A DNA stretch of 64,000 nucleotides from Ampullaceana balthica (taxonomy: Eukaryota > Mollusca > Gastropoda > Lymnaeidae), in the NCBI GenBank assembly GCA_944989445.1, contig CALYLW010000313.1, positions 404,501 through 468,500 of the forward strand. Direction: 5' to 3'. Under the pieces are notes generated by a model that saw nothing but the letters and a program-made list of their open reading frames with translations, made no database searches and was not told where the DNA came from. The position numbers and the translations under genes are program-made. The stretch's first letter is position 1; each line of letters opens with the position of its first letter. Of the stretch, positions 12,001 through 38,808 are shown piece by piece.

Positions 12001-12722
12001 TCTTATCTTATCTTATCTGTTTACAGACGCTCCTTCTATACAGAAGATTATTGCGTCCTACGCTTATCTATGGTTTGTGTTTAGTCCTGCATTTCTATTA
12101 GAGATTTAAATGTTGATAAAGTGTTGGTTTTCCTGGATTCTTCAGGCAACCCATTCCACGCCCGAATTCCGGACGGGAAGAAGGAAAACTTGTATGTGTT
12201 TGTTCTTGCATACGGAATAAGAAAGGTGTTTTTATCCTTATGTCTATCTGAGGGTTGTATTAAGTTATCTTTGTGTTGTATTTCTAAATTAGAATTAATT
12301 GCTTTATGTATGATTACTACTTTGCTCTTGGTTCTTCTATCCTCTAGTGTTTCAAGGTTTAATGATTTAACTAATGGTGTTATTCTTGTCAGTTTCGAAT
12401 ATTCTCCAGTAATGAATCTGGCAGCTCTTTTTTGAATTTGTTCTAGTTTATCAATGTTTTCTTTGGTGGATGGGTCCCATACAGAAGATGCATATTCTAG
12501 TACAGGTCTCACCAAAGTGAGGTAGCATTTTAGTTTTATATCTCTATTACATTTGTTAAAGTTCCTTTTTATAAAGCCTATGGTTTTGTTTGATTTTTTA
12601 ATAACTTCATTGACATGGGGATTCCATGATAGTTTTCTCATTTATTAAGACTCCTAAGTATTTTGCATCTTTAGTTTGGGTCAGTTCTTTTCCATGAATG
12701 TAATATTTTGAATTTATTAAAA
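12001..12722 (-). mobile_element. 5'-truncated non-LTR retrotransposon (LINE), copy 2, inside a minisatellite
   Basis: The minus-strand copy of the element at 3968-4687 ends in the same (GATAA)n tail, here the TCTTATC repeats at 12000-12019 on the + strand. Both flanks are the same minisatellite, and the roughly 30-bp higher-order segment ATTTTGCCGATATGTTAAAC is present on both sides. That could be a target-site duplication or just the array period. Confidence 0.9.
12081..12641 (-). pseudogene. reverse transcriptase C-terminal fragment (LINE copy 2)
   Basis: 186 codons open, covering SWNPHVNEVIKKSNKT, VRPVLEYASSVWDP, RAARFITGEYSK and the C-terminal FFPSGIRAWNGLPEES block that ends LIEMQD. 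The match to copy 1 is nearly exact, but copy 1 has a frameshift after IQP and this copy has an extra A just before its first ATG. The upstream RT core and endonuclease are missing, so it is not functional. Confidence 0.85.
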
Positions 12723-13130
12723 CATATTTTGCCGATATGTTAAACTGTGTCCATATGTTATAATGTGCCCATATGTTATACTGTGTCCTTATGTTATACT
12801 GTGCCCATATGTTATACTGTGTCCTTATGTTATTCTGTGTCCATATATTATATTTTGCCGATATGTTAAACTGTGTCCATATTTTATACTGTGTCCATAT
12901 AATATATTGTGCCTATATGTTATAATGTGTCCATATGTTATAATGTGCCCATATGTTATAATGTGCCCATATGTTATACTGTGCCCATATGTTATACTGT
13001 GCCCATATGTTATACTGTGCCCATATGTTATACTGTGTCCATATGTTATACTGTGCCCATATGTTATACTGTGCCCATATGTATAATGTGCCCATATGTT
13101 ATACTGTGCCCATATGTTAACTGTGCCCAT
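12723..13130. repeat. 17-18 bp minisatellite, right half
   Basis: Continuation of the CCATATGTTATACTGTGC array after the LINE. The last part (12930-13120) is the most regular. Confidence 0.95.
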
Positions 13131-13136
13131 AAATAC

Positions 13137-13220
13137 TCCTGGTGCAGTGTCACTGTATTACACTTGTCCTCGTACAGTGTCACTGTATTACACTTGTCCT
13201 CGTACAGTGTCACTGTTTCA
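13137..13220. repeat. 31-bp tandem repeat, 2.5 copies
   Basis: TACAGTGTCACTGTATTACA followed by CTTGTCCTCG, repeated head to tail. Confidence 0.85.
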
Positions 13221-14278
13221 TCCTCGCCCTGTTGCACTAAACATTTACGACAGTAACCCCACGCCCACCCCGTTTTCTATTTGTTTACATGTTTGCACCA
13301 TAATTTAAGTTAATATACCAGGGACATGTCAAACTTTAATCCAATTTTCTTGAAAGCAGAGAGTTGAATTATTCTCCCACATGTATGAATGTCTGCTAAT
13401 GCAAAGTTTGTTTTAAAGTCTGTGTCTATTTGAAATGTTAGGATACGTATAAAGCATAATTCTGTAAAGCGTTTGAAGGTAGGACATGTGTTTAAAAGAG
13501 GGGAATGGGGCTACCAGACACGGGTGTGGTAGTTTATACCTAGATTTTTGTTCATTATTATACTTTTTTCCCCCACAGAGGTAGATCGTTAGTATGAGGT
13601 AACAATTTTATCGATAAATTTCAAAGTTGAAAATAATTTATTTTTAGCAAAAGAATTCACTGAATTAAATGTTGGAAAGGTTTCAATGGATCAACATTTA
13701 GGAATGACAACAAAATTTTCTTCAAAAGATTTTTTAAAATATTTATGAAAAGAAATTTTTGTTGTTGTTCGAACACATTGACTGGTAGATGTATTCTAAG
13801 ACACTTCAGTTTTCAACTTCATTTTCTTCTTGTGTGTGTCTTTGTCTTGGGGTCTGCAAAATGAACATTCTTTAGTTATTTATTGCTAATTTTTATAATT
13901 TCAAACGTCCAAATATCTTAATTTACGAGGTCTCTTTTATTTATGCTGATATCAATCATCATTTATTAATTAGCTTTAGATTTTTAATAAAATAATTAAT
14001 AATTTTCAAATTCTTGTAGATTTATGCGTATTTAACTTATCACATATTCTCTTGTAGTTTAGTTGTGACACAGCTTAGTGAGTATTAATTTCTTGAAGAT
14101 TTTACAAAGATAAAAATTATCATTATTAAAATTAATTGTAGATGCATGTTGAAATAACTAATCATCCTAAAATTGAATAATGGAACTTAAAACTGTTTTG
14201 TTATGCGACACTTAAGGGAAATTTTAAGAAGATCCAAAGACATAAATACTTCATTAAAAAAAAACGCGTCAAGAATGA
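13221..14278. other. AT-rich intergenic DNA, nothing recognised
   Basis: No coding exon, repeat or element end could be supported. Confidence 0.4.
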
Positions 14279-14455
14279 CACGACTAACTGGGACATTCAG
14301 CTCGTGGCCCCATTGTATCACAGCCACCCTACAAGTTATAAGATGAGATCCTCTATTCCTTCATTACCAAGTACTAACTGGGACATTCAGCTCCTGTAGC
14401 ACAGCCGCCCTACAAGTTATAAGATGAGATCCTCTATTCCTTCATTACCAAGCAT
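14279..14455. repeat. direct duplication of an 85-95 bp unit
   Basis: Two copies starting ACTAACTGGGACATTCAGCT and ending CTTCATTACCAAG. The first has a short insertion after CAGCTC. Confidence 0.85.
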
Positions 14456-14818
14456 AAATGGGAAATCGCATGACTATTTGTTAAAGATCTATACAGCCAT
14501 TTTTTAACGAGCCATGGGGCCAGATAGAAAAATGTGTTTGTCAGGGAGAGGTGTGCTATGTTAATGAAACGCTGGATTATCACAAATAAATACTCTAGTG
14601 GGAGATGCAATCATGTATGAACATCTAAATTAAGTCGAGCGTCCTTTCATTAATGACTTGGATGTGTTTCTTAGAAATTGTTTAAAACAAATGTAAGATT
14701 TAACTACGGGGGTAAGGTGCGGATTTCTCCCGCCGGCCGTAGTTTGCCGACCTCCAGGAATAATAAACGCTTCAAAACTGTCCGTCAAACGGCTGCCCTC
14801 CTTACCCCCCGTCAACAT

Positions 14819-16303
14819 ATAATAAAACAAACCCGTAAAAACAAAGTTTTTGACTATAAATCCCTTATATATGAGACATAACTAACAGTATTTTCTAACT
14901 CTTAACTCAACTTTGCTTCATAACCCTCATAACCCTAGACTGAGCTCAGCATGACACGTAAAATGTAAACAAAAGCACGCGGTAATTCGATGGGTCGTGC
15001 GACAACTCAAACATTCACGTGGGAAAAAAACAATAACAAACAGTGAATTTAAATTACATACCTCATATAAGGATAAACTAAAAATGCATTAATTTAATTA
15101 CGGTACGTTCGATCGATCTGAAATTTTGATACGATGCATTGTTAGGTTAGACGGGTCCGTGTGCCAAATTTCAGTTCGATCGGATCATGGGAAGTGGGTC
15201 ATTTTTGACTTCTGTTTTTCCGCCCGCCGAGCCCAAGACAGACAGAGAGAGAGAGAGAGACGGCCGGTGAAGTTAATATAAGGGATTTAAATAAAACAAA
15301 CCCGTAAAAACAAAGTTTTTGACTATAAATCCCTTATATATGAGACATAACTAACAGTATTGATTATTTTCAAACATTTACAGACTGACACCGAGTGATG
15401 TCCCTTGTCTTTAATAAATGGGGGTGGGATGTGAGGGTGGTGTCGGCACGACGGTCGGCGTCAACACGACGGTCGGCGTCAACTCAAACTCACGTGGAAA
15501 CTGGAAGAAAAAAAACAATAACAAACAGTGAATTTTGAATTACATACCTCATATAAGGATAAACTAAAAATGCATTAATTTAATTACGGTACGTTCGATC
15601 GATCTGAAATTTTGATACGATGCATTGTTAGGTCAGACGGGTCCGTGTGCCAAATTTCAGTTTCGATCGGATCATGGGAAGTGGGTCATTTTTGACTTCT
15701 GTTTTTCCGCCCCCCGCCGAGCCCAAGACAGAGAGAGAGAGAGACGGCCGCGAAGTTAATATAAGGGATTTAATAAAACAAACCCGTAAAAACAAAGTTT
15801 TTGACTATAAATCCCTTATATATGAGACATAACTAACAGTATTGATTATTTTCAAACATTTACAGACTGAATCTGTCTTAACTCAAGTTTGCTTCATAAC
15901 CCTAGGGGGGGAGGGGTGGGTGGGAGGGGGAGAGGGGAAAAGTCTGGTCACCGATTCGCTTGACCGAGCTCAGAGTGACACGTAAAATGTAAACAAAAGC
16001 GCCCCGTCGCTTCGTTGGGTCGCCTCAATGCGTCAGCTCAAACTTTCACGTGGCAAAAAAACAATAACAAACCGTGAATTTAAATTACATACCTCATATA
16101 AGGATAAACTAAAAATGCATTAATTTAATTACGGTACGTTCGATCGATCTGAAATTTTGATACGATGCATTGTTAGGTCAGACGGGTCCGTGTGCCAAAT
16201 TTCAGTTCGATAGGATCATGGGAAGTGGGTAATTTTTTACTTCTGTTTTTCCGCCCGCCCAAGACAGAGAGAGACGCCGGTGAAGTTAATATAAGGGATT
16301 TAA
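14819..16303. mobile_element. three head-to-tail copies of a 480-530 bp element
   Basis: Units at about 14819-15292, 15293-15771 and 15772-16303. Each starts ATAAAACAAACCCGTAAAAA and continues TGACTATAAATCCCTTATAT. Each ends with a (GA)n tract and then GTTAATATAAGGGATTTA. The inner start motif (TAAATCCCTTATAT) and the end motif (ATATAAGGGATTTA) are inverse complements. A single diverged copy lies at 60470-60978. Terminal inverted motifs, an internal microsatellite and head-to-tail tandem arrangement recall non-autonomous Helentron/DINE-like elements, but the class is not proven. Confidence 0.75.
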
Positions 16304-16569
16304 AAACAATGTGTGGACAGGGTGTGTGTGGACAAACTAGATAATCATTGGTGACAAGCCTCACACTTTTTAACACTTGCAAATGAGCTAGATTACCATA
16401 GACCGTTATTTTCAGCTTGTATGCTAATCGCGGGGTCATGTGTCAGGTGTATTCAATCCGTTACCTTCTATCGTGTCAAAGGTTACGTCAAAATGATATC
16501 AGCCACCTGTCTAGCTGCTTCATTTCGGTTCAGGTACTTTCAGGGTTAAATGGAGAGAATTGTGGTTTT
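16304..16569. other. intergenic DNA, nothing recognised
   Basis: Single-copy sequence between the tandem element and the next minisatellite. Confidence 0.4.
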
Positions 16570-17345
16570 AACACGATGGTATGATGCTTTTACTGCGCTG
16601 GTATGGCAGTTTTTACAACGAGGGAATGATGGTTTGACCACGATGGTATGATGGTTTGACCACGATGGTATGATGGTTTTACCACGAGGGTATGATGGTT
16701 TGACCACGATGGTATGATGGTTTGACCACGATGGTATGATGGTTTTACCACGAGGGTATGATGGTTTGACCACGATGGTATGATGGTTTGACCACGATGG
16801 TATGATGGTTTGACCACGATGGTATGATGGTTTGACCACGATGGTATGATGGTTTGACCACGATGGTATGATGGTTTTACCACGAGGGTATGATGGTTTT
16901 ACCACGAGGGTATGATGGTTTGACCACGATGGTATGATGGTTTGACCACGATGGTATGATGGTTTTGACCACGAGGGTATGATGGTTTGACCACGAGGGT
17001 ATGATGGTTTGACCACGATAGATATGATGGTTTTACCACGATGGTATGATGGTTTGACCACGATGGTATGATGGTTTGACCACGTTGGTATGATGGTTTG
17101 ACCACGATGGTATGATGGTTTTACCACGATGGTATGATGGTTTGACCACGATGGTATGATGGTTTTGACCACGATGGTATGATGGTTTTACCACGAGGGT
17201 ATGATGGTTTTACCACGATGGTATGATGGTAATACCACGATGGTTTGATGGTTTTACCACGATGGTATGATGGTTTTACCACGAGGGTATGATGGTTTGA
17301 CCACGTATGGTATGATGGTATATACCACGTTGGTATGACGGTTTT
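16570..17345. repeat. 22-bp minisatellite
   Basis: About 35 copies of GACCACGATGGTATGATGGTTT, with variants TTTTACCACGAGGG. Long open frames on the minus strand come from the repeat itself. Confidence 0.95.
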
Positions 17346-17985
17346 TTGTCTCAAAGAAACGATGGTTTTAATAATGACAGAAGGATTCAATACCAATGTA
17401 GCTGTGGTTTAAACAAGAGAAATGAAAATAAGATTAAGGTAAAAATAAAAAACGCTGGAGGAAAAATACCTTGAAACTATGAGAAAAAACAAATCTTATA
17501 ATACTGGATATAAGTTGGATTTGTTTCGTAATAAATTGAGTGGATTAAGTTTTTACTCTAAACCTCCCGCTTCGAGTAGAAATAACCCCCAAAAATATGT
17601 ATAACTATTATCTGGACACGTCACTTAAGTCATTTTACTAATACGCTTTCGTGGCATCAGTTAATAAAATTAACACATCGTAAACTCGCATCGTTTTTCC
17701 AAATTTATTTTGAACATCTCTCCAGAATTCATTGGTCCGGGCATTATATGGTGTCACAACAACAATGTTGGCTACAGCTTTAAATTAAAGGAGCGCAAAA
17801 TAACGTCAATATGTTCTTAGACGGTAAAACAAAAAGAATAAAAGGAGGGTAGAGGATATTAGGAAATATAATATTTGAATAGCTAGACTATAAAATTGTT
17901 TATAACAGAAAAACAATAGAAAGTCTTCCCAGTATTAAACCTTGCCATATTCAACTGTAGATTTCACTTACAATTTCAGCAAGTC
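17346..17985. other. intergenic DNA, nothing recognised
   Basis: AT-rich. No exon or element end was supported. Confidence 0.4.
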
Positions 17986-18462
17986 ATCTGAAGACTGACT
18001 CTTTGAATAAACTGAAGACAGACTCTTTGAATAAAGTGGTGACAGGCTCAGGAAATAAACTGAAGACAGGCTCAGGAAATAAACTGAAGACAGACTCTTT
18101 TAATAAACTAAAGACAGACCCTTTGAATAAACTGAAGACAGGCTCTTTGAACAAATTGAAGACAGACTCTTTGAATAAACTAGAGAGAGACTTAATGAAT
18201 AAATTAGAGACAGACTCGGTGAATAAACTGAAGACACACTCAATGAATAAAGTGAAGACAGACTCCTGGAATAAACTGAAGACAGACTCTTTGAATAAAC
18301 TGAAGACAGACTCCATGAATAAACTAGAGACAGACCAGACTCAGTGAATAAACTAGATACAGACTTAATGAATAAACTAGAGACAGACTCAATAAATAAA
18401 CTGAAAACAGATTCAATGAATAATCTGGAGACAGACGCAGTGAATAAACTGACGACAAGAAG
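17986..18462. repeat. 24-bp minisatellite
   Basis: About 20 copies of CTGAAGACAGACTCTTTGAATAAA, with variants CTAGAGACAGACTCAATGAA. A 24-bp period is a multiple of three and keeps frames open on both strands (8-residue repeats). There is no start context, splice signal or conserved non-repeat domain to make it a gene. Confidence 0.95.
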
Positions 18463-18946
18463 TGACAAATAGTTGTCTGAGTGGCACACTTGCTCAGTGT
18501 TTCTTAACCTGGGTTTTTAGGGTACTCAATCACCTCTTTTGTTGTCCAACTCAGTAAATACTCATTTTGATGTTCTCTGCTTTATGTATTAAGATTGTTT
18601 CTTATAGGAAAAAAAATCCAAATATCATAAAAATTGGGTAAGATAATGTTCATTTTAAAGGTAAGCAACTGCAAAGACTATTTTATAAATTATTCTTTCT
18701 ATTAATCATTCTCTCCCTACATAGAATTCTTTAACTATTATTTTATAAAATATTCGACCAATTAGAAAAAAACCCTAATTAAATCTTACCCCATACCAAA
18801 TAGAGTTCTTGATTTATTTGTTTATTCCTTTATAAGGATTTTCTTTCACTTTCATTGAACTTTTTTTTTAAATTAAAAAAAACTGCATGATGACTCCTTG
18901 GTTAGTGGCATTGTTAGCCCTTTTTTGAGAACCACGACACTTCGCG

Positions 18947-18953
18947 TATAAAA
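18947..18953 (+). promoter_or_regulatory. candidate TATA box of the secreted-protein gene
   Basis: TATAAAA lies about 130 bp upstream of the ATG at 19077, in an otherwise plausible short 5' leader. This is a single short motif in AT-rich DNA, so support is modest. Confidence 0.35.
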
Positions 18954-19076
18954 TAGTTGGCGAGTGTGAGGCTGACAGGGTGATCCAATAGTGGATAATT
19001 ATTGCCTTCATTTCTAGGGCCACGTACTTGTCATGGGCAAGACCAGCCATCCATAGCGAGGAAGACAACAGGCGGA

Positions 19077-33657
<14,581 letters not shown>

Positions 33658-34275
33658 AACAAGACTTTGCTTTCATCTTGGAACTACTTCCTGAACCTTG
33701 TTTCAGACCCGTAAACCAAAGATTTCAATTGTTTCTCTGCTGGTTTCGTGTGGTGATTGAAACCTAATTTATCGGCTGCGACTCGAGACCCTGTACTCGA
33801 ATCTATGCTGGAGGCCACGTTATAAGCGGATCTCAGCAATCTGCCGTCTTGCTGGTGAGAGAAGTTGAGTTGAATCACATGATCCAAATATTTGGTGGGA
33901 GAGGAGTCCTGATCACGTGATGAGTGAAGTGCTCAATGATTGGTGGAATCGCCACCCATTTCTCGATTGTTATCTTTGTGATAGCTTTTGATTGGTTTGT
34001 AGCAAGTCCTATTAATACTGTTACATGAATGCATGTATATAATACACTGAATGAAAGTTACTAAATTATAGATGACCCCAGAATTTATATTTCTTTTTTT
34101 CAGGCTATTTATGTGATTACTTGTACAAATAAGTGTTTACTTTCACCATTCTGAAGTTAATAATATCCTTATATTTTTGCTTTTATATTCTCTCATGTGT
34201 TTACTTATCAAAGTCAAAGTGAAACTACAAATTGAGCTGAATACCTAAAACAAAATAAAGATTTTCCCTTTGAAA
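33658..34275 (+). other. 3' UTR of the secreted-protein gene
   Basis: Non-coding sequence from the stop codon to just beyond the poly(A) signal at 34254. Confidence 0.55.
34254..34259 (+). terminator. poly(A) signal AATAAA
   Basis: AATAAA about 600 bp after the stop codon, followed within 30 bp by a GT-rich stretch (GTCTTGTGAGTGAG). Confidence 0.55.
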
Positions 34276-35394
34276 CATTAGTCTTGTGAGTGAGTTATTT
34301 ACCCTGATACTGCATTCCGAAACTCTTATATTATGTCAGTTTCAAGATCCTTCTTTTTAAAAAGAGGTAGGGTGGGGAATGGTGAACAAATTAGTTAAGA
34401 TACATTTATAATTTGGATCACTTGTAAGGTAGAACAAAACGAACAGAGAACAGACACAAGGAACAGACACACAGACAGAGAACAGACACATGTTAACAAC
34501 TGAAATATGCACATATAAAACGTCATCATTTCAACAATGGAAATATTTAATATGACATTTACATTCACTGATACAGTGGCAACCAAGTTATTGCTGTGGC
34601 CATTGAAGTGATGGCTTTTAGAAAGAAAAAAATCCTCATGTTGACTGTATAAAAACTGTTACAAAAAACATCATTTTTTCTAGTAATACAAGTTTTGTCT
34701 TGAAACTAAAATGCCAGCGTCAGTCACTACAGGCAAGTGCCAGCCACTACAGGCAAGCATTTTCTTGCAAACTGAAAACGAGTTATGAAAAGATTACGTT
34801 TGTTCCCACACAACTCAAATCCACTCCACGGCACCAAAAATTGTTTTTGTCAATCTCAATCTTTAAAAAAAAATGTCAATGATAATACATTTAGTCTTTT
34901 ATAAAAGATAAAAATTTCACTAATACAATCATAAGATGTCACACTAAACTCAATAACATATGTGATTCAATTACAACATAAATGAGAAGATTTAATATTT
35001 TTTCCTTCAAAATGACATCACCAAGCCATCCACACATTTACATGTATTTTAAATGGTCTTAACACTCAGTAGGAATTCTTTTTTTTTGTTAAATGGAAAA
35101 AAAAGAGAAGCCAGACCTAAACATTATGAGAACCCTTGATTGAATTGAACCATTGACTCATCCTCACATTGCTTGGGTGTTCCCACATGACCAGGAAGTG
35201 ATCACAGGTACAGTGGGGAGGGCTGGGGTGGAGGAGATGAATGACAGCCAAGACAAATTAACTGTGTCATTATGTCACATCCAGCAGATGTCATCATTAT
35301 GTCACAGTCGTCAGCTGATGGTTCTGCTGACCCAGTCTCAGTACACACAGATCACACTCAATACTGCCAGCTAGCTTTGGTTTATTTTAACAGT
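34276..35394. other. intergenic DNA, nothing recognised
   Basis: 34700-34770 has a short duplicated GCCAGCCACTACAGGCAAG motif. No exon could be supported. Confidence 0.4.
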
Positions 35395-36440
35395 GTGGTA
35401 GGCAGCACAAGTTTTGTGGTGTCTGGTTTGTGTGCTGGGACTAGGTTTGTGGTGTCTGGGTCTAGGTTTGTGGTGTCTGGGTCTAGGTTTGTGACGTCTG
35501 GGTCTAGGTTTGTGATGTCTGGTCTAGGTTTGGTATGTCTTGGTCTAGGTTTTTGGGTTTGTGATGTCTGGGTCTAGGTTTGTGGGTTTGTGATGTCTGG
35601 GTCTAGGTTTGTGGGTTTGTGATGTCTGGGTCTAGGTTTGTGGGTTTGTGATGTCTGGGTCTAGGATTGTGGGTTTGTGATGTCTGGGTCTAGGTTTGTG
35701 GGTTTGTGATGTCTGGGTCTAGGTTTGTGGGTTTGTGATGTCTGGGTCTAGGTTTGTGGGTTAGTGATGTCTGGGTCTAGGTTTGTGGGTTGTGATGTCT
35801 GGGTCTAGGTTTGTGGGTTGTGATGTCTGGGTCTAGGTTTGTGGGTTTGTGATGTCTGGGTCTAGGTTTGTGATGTCTGGGTCTAGGTTTGTGATGTCTG
35901 GGTCTAGGTTTGTGATGTCTGGGTCTAGGTTTGTGATGTCTGGGTCTAGGTTTGGGATGTCTGGGTCTAGGTTTGTGATGTCTGGGTCTAGGTTTGGGAT
36001 GTCTGGGTCTAGGTTTGTGATGTCTGGGTCTAGGTTTGTGGGTTTGTGATGTCTGGGTCTAGGTTTGTGATGTCTGGGTCTAAGTTTGTGATGTCTGGGT
36101 CTAAGTTTGTGATGTCTGATTTTAGGTTTGTGATGTCTGGGTCTAGGTTTGTGGGTTTTTGATGTCTGGGTCTAGGTTTGTGATGTCTGGGTCTAGGTTT
36201 GTGATGTCTGGTCTAGGTTTGTGATGTCTGGGTCTATGTTTGTGATGTCTGGTCTAGGTTTGGAATGTCTGGGTCTAGGTTTTTGGGTTTGTGATGTCTG
36301 GGTTTAGGTTTGTGATGTCTGGGTCTAGGTTTGTGATGTCTGGGTTTAGGTTTGTGATGTCTGGGTCTAGGTTTTTGATGTCTGGGTCTAGGTTTGGGAT
36401 GTCCTGGTCTATGTTTGGGAAATCTTGGCCTAAATTTGGA
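35395..36440. repeat. 21/29-bp minisatellite
   Basis: Unit GTTTGTGATGTCTGGGTCTAG (21 bp) alternates with a 29-bp form that has an extra GTTTGTGG. The 29-bp form dominates 35560-35850 and the 21-bp form dominates the rest. Open frames such as repeated MSGSRFV are products of the 21-bp period. Confidence 0.95.
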
Positions 36441-37620
36441 ATGTCTGAAGCCAAATGATTTGCCAATGAAAGTTTACGGTCAAACATGCAATACAAAGAT
36501 TAGCTTTTAAATAATACATATTTTTTTATGTTATTCTTTTCTGATTTTATACATTATTTTGAATATAACCTATACAGGTACATTGCAGATATATAAAAAT
36601 GTTATTTACAGTTTGTATATTGTCACAATGTTTCCTTGTGTGCCATGTAACCAACAGCTACCCATCATGTGTTACATGGAACAAAGAACTCTACTACAGG
36701 GACATATTTTTGAACACTCATTGCACATAACAAAACTGAAAGCATGTATTCCTGTATGAGTTAAATTATCATTATTAACAGTGAATCAGCTCTACAAACA
36801 TTTGAACATGTTGTGGAGCTAAGACAGAAAAGACCCTGACTTAATAAAACATAGCAATTCTTTGTTTACATACAAATGGTGAACTGTATGCCAAATTTTC
36901 ACTGATAAAGAACTTTTCTTATTTCTAGTAATGGTTGGTTTCCTTGCAGAATGCCAACACATTAAACCTTCTACTTCTACTAACATTACTTCCCCTGTCA
37001 AAGTTCTTTCCCCTACCAATAAAAAACTAATAACACACCAAAGACGAAGAAAACTCTACTAAAAATCTGGGCACTAAACAACGTGAAGAAATAAACTGAC
37101 AACTAAGTGCAAACAAGCCTCACATCCGCGAACATCTCTCAGATAATAAAGTCCATTTGTTAGGTCACATCTGTTTTCTCTTGACTAACATCAGATGATT
37201 ATGAAGAGGAAATCACAAGTCTGAAGATAGAAGAAATGAAAAAAGAAGTTTTACCACAATAAAATACAAGTCAAATCAAAACAGTATAAGTATGAATCAA
37301 TTTGTCATACAAAAAACTTTATTGCAGAAAACAATAGAGAAATCATTTTATGAAAATTGGAAATGATAATTTTTGAAGAATTAAAACAAATTAATTTTTT
37401 CATAATTAAGTCCTCTACTTAAAGGAAACAAATACCCAGCTTGTATAATAATAATCATATATATATTTACGCTCAATTATCGCTGATACCTAACACTGAG
37501 GGACATCACTCTGCTTTTTTAAAAATTTGCGTTGTAAGCAGTGCTGATTGACTCAAATAGTTATTTTTTGGTTGCGAAATTTGGTGCGCTACTTTCTAAA
37601 ATTAGTTTAAAATCGTGTGT
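36441..37620. other. intergenic DNA between convergent genes
   Basis: No exon recognised. A minus-strand AATAAA (TTTATT at about 37318) is a possible poly(A) signal for the RPAIN gene. Confidence 0.35.
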
Positions 37621-37654
37621 TGATTAGCACTGTAAAAATTATTATATAAATACT

Positions 37655-37978
37655 TTGTTTAATTTTCAGGAATATTTCGTATTTATCATACAAGGAAAAG
37701 TTACTTGGGCTTTTGACCAAAAAAAAAGTGGGCATATACATACTGTGTGTACATTTCAGGAATTTTTCGTATTTATCATACAAGGATAAGTTACATGGGC
37801 TTTTGACATAAAAAATAAAATAAATAAAAAACCCTTTTATAAAATACTTTGTGTACATTTAAGAAAGTTTAATATTGCGTACTTATCATACAAGGATAAG
37901 TTAGTTGGGCTCTTGAAAAAGGTGGGCGCCGTAGGCGCCCTTAAAAAAAGGGGGCGCCGCAGCACAAACTAGTAATTT
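37655..37978. repeat. dispersed repeat with three 100-bp tandem units and GGCGCC palindromes
   Basis: Each unit has TATTTATCATACAAGGATAA followed by a GGGCTTTTGA motif. The last unit ends in GGTGGGCGCCGTAGGCGCCC and then a second GGCGCC. A related copy with fewer units is at 56530-56745. Confidence 0.75.
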
Positions 37979-38589
37979 GTATATGAACCAAAATAATTTA
38001 AATTTAATAAGGAAATATGCATGTTGTACAGAAAACATTTTTTTAAAATATTTTGAAATACACCTGACTTATAATGAGCAAATTATTAGGTATGTCTGTC
38101 ATATTAGCACCATAGTCTGCAGCACTACTTTCAAGTAATAACGATATCATTGAACATTTATAACCAAGGTCCCACATACTTCTCACAGATTACTTTAACT
38201 TTATTGATATTATTGTCCACCATAAAATGAATTTCTGAATCCTAAATTTGCTTTTTACATGTGTCATGTAAGAAAATTACAAAATATTAATTGCTTATTT
38301 AGCTTCCAAGTTGAACTACTTTTTAATAAAATTTAGCTATAAACTATTTCAGGAACTTTTGTAAAGATGGCACCCTTTCAATCAACAAGTAAAAATTTAT
38401 AATTATAAAATAAACTTTCCACTTAAACATGCTATGTTTCTCTTCTATGTCTTTTTATAAACATTCATCATTAGTTAAAATATGGTGGCAATTCAAGTTA
38501 CAAAATAATGTTTGAATTTTTCTTCAAGAGAGCAAACATAATTGTGTTAATATGACAACGCTAGAGATCTTGAATGTCTCACCATGTAC

Positions 38590-38808
38590 ATAAACAATAG
38601 TGAGACCACCACAAAAACCAGAGCTCAACTAAATATTTCTCAACAAATAACGTACGACCATCACAAACACCAGAGTTGAATTAAATATTTAACAAATAAT
38701 GTACGACCACCACAAAAACCAGAGTTGAATTAAATATTTGTTAACAAATAACGTACGACCATCACAAAAACCAGAGCTCAATTAAATACTTGTCAACAAA
38801 CAACGTAC
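38590..38808. repeat. 50-60 bp tandem repeat abutting the last recognised RPAIN exon
   Basis: Four to five units containing AAATAACGTACGACCA and CACAAAAACCAGAG. The array starts exactly at the 5' splice site of the exon at 38809. Confidence 0.8.

Noticed and set aside
14630..15832. Short frames ending in KVFDYKSLIYET in the triple repeat
   Set aside because: The same peptide ending recurs because the DNA element is repeated. No domain.
16546..17396. Long minus-strand open frames with MVKPSYHRGQTIIPSW-type repeats
   Set aside because: They are translations of the 22-bp minisatellite. Similar frames are open in other phases, and there is no non-repeat domain or splice framing.
17984..18489. 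8-residue repeat proteins on both strands
   Set aside because: A 24-bp minisatellite gives open frames on both strands. No start context, splice signals or conserved domain.
37108..37150. Alternative last RPAIN exon giving CEACLHLVV
   Set aside because: The acceptor lacks a pyrimidine tract and lies beyond the likely poly(A) signal at 37318.
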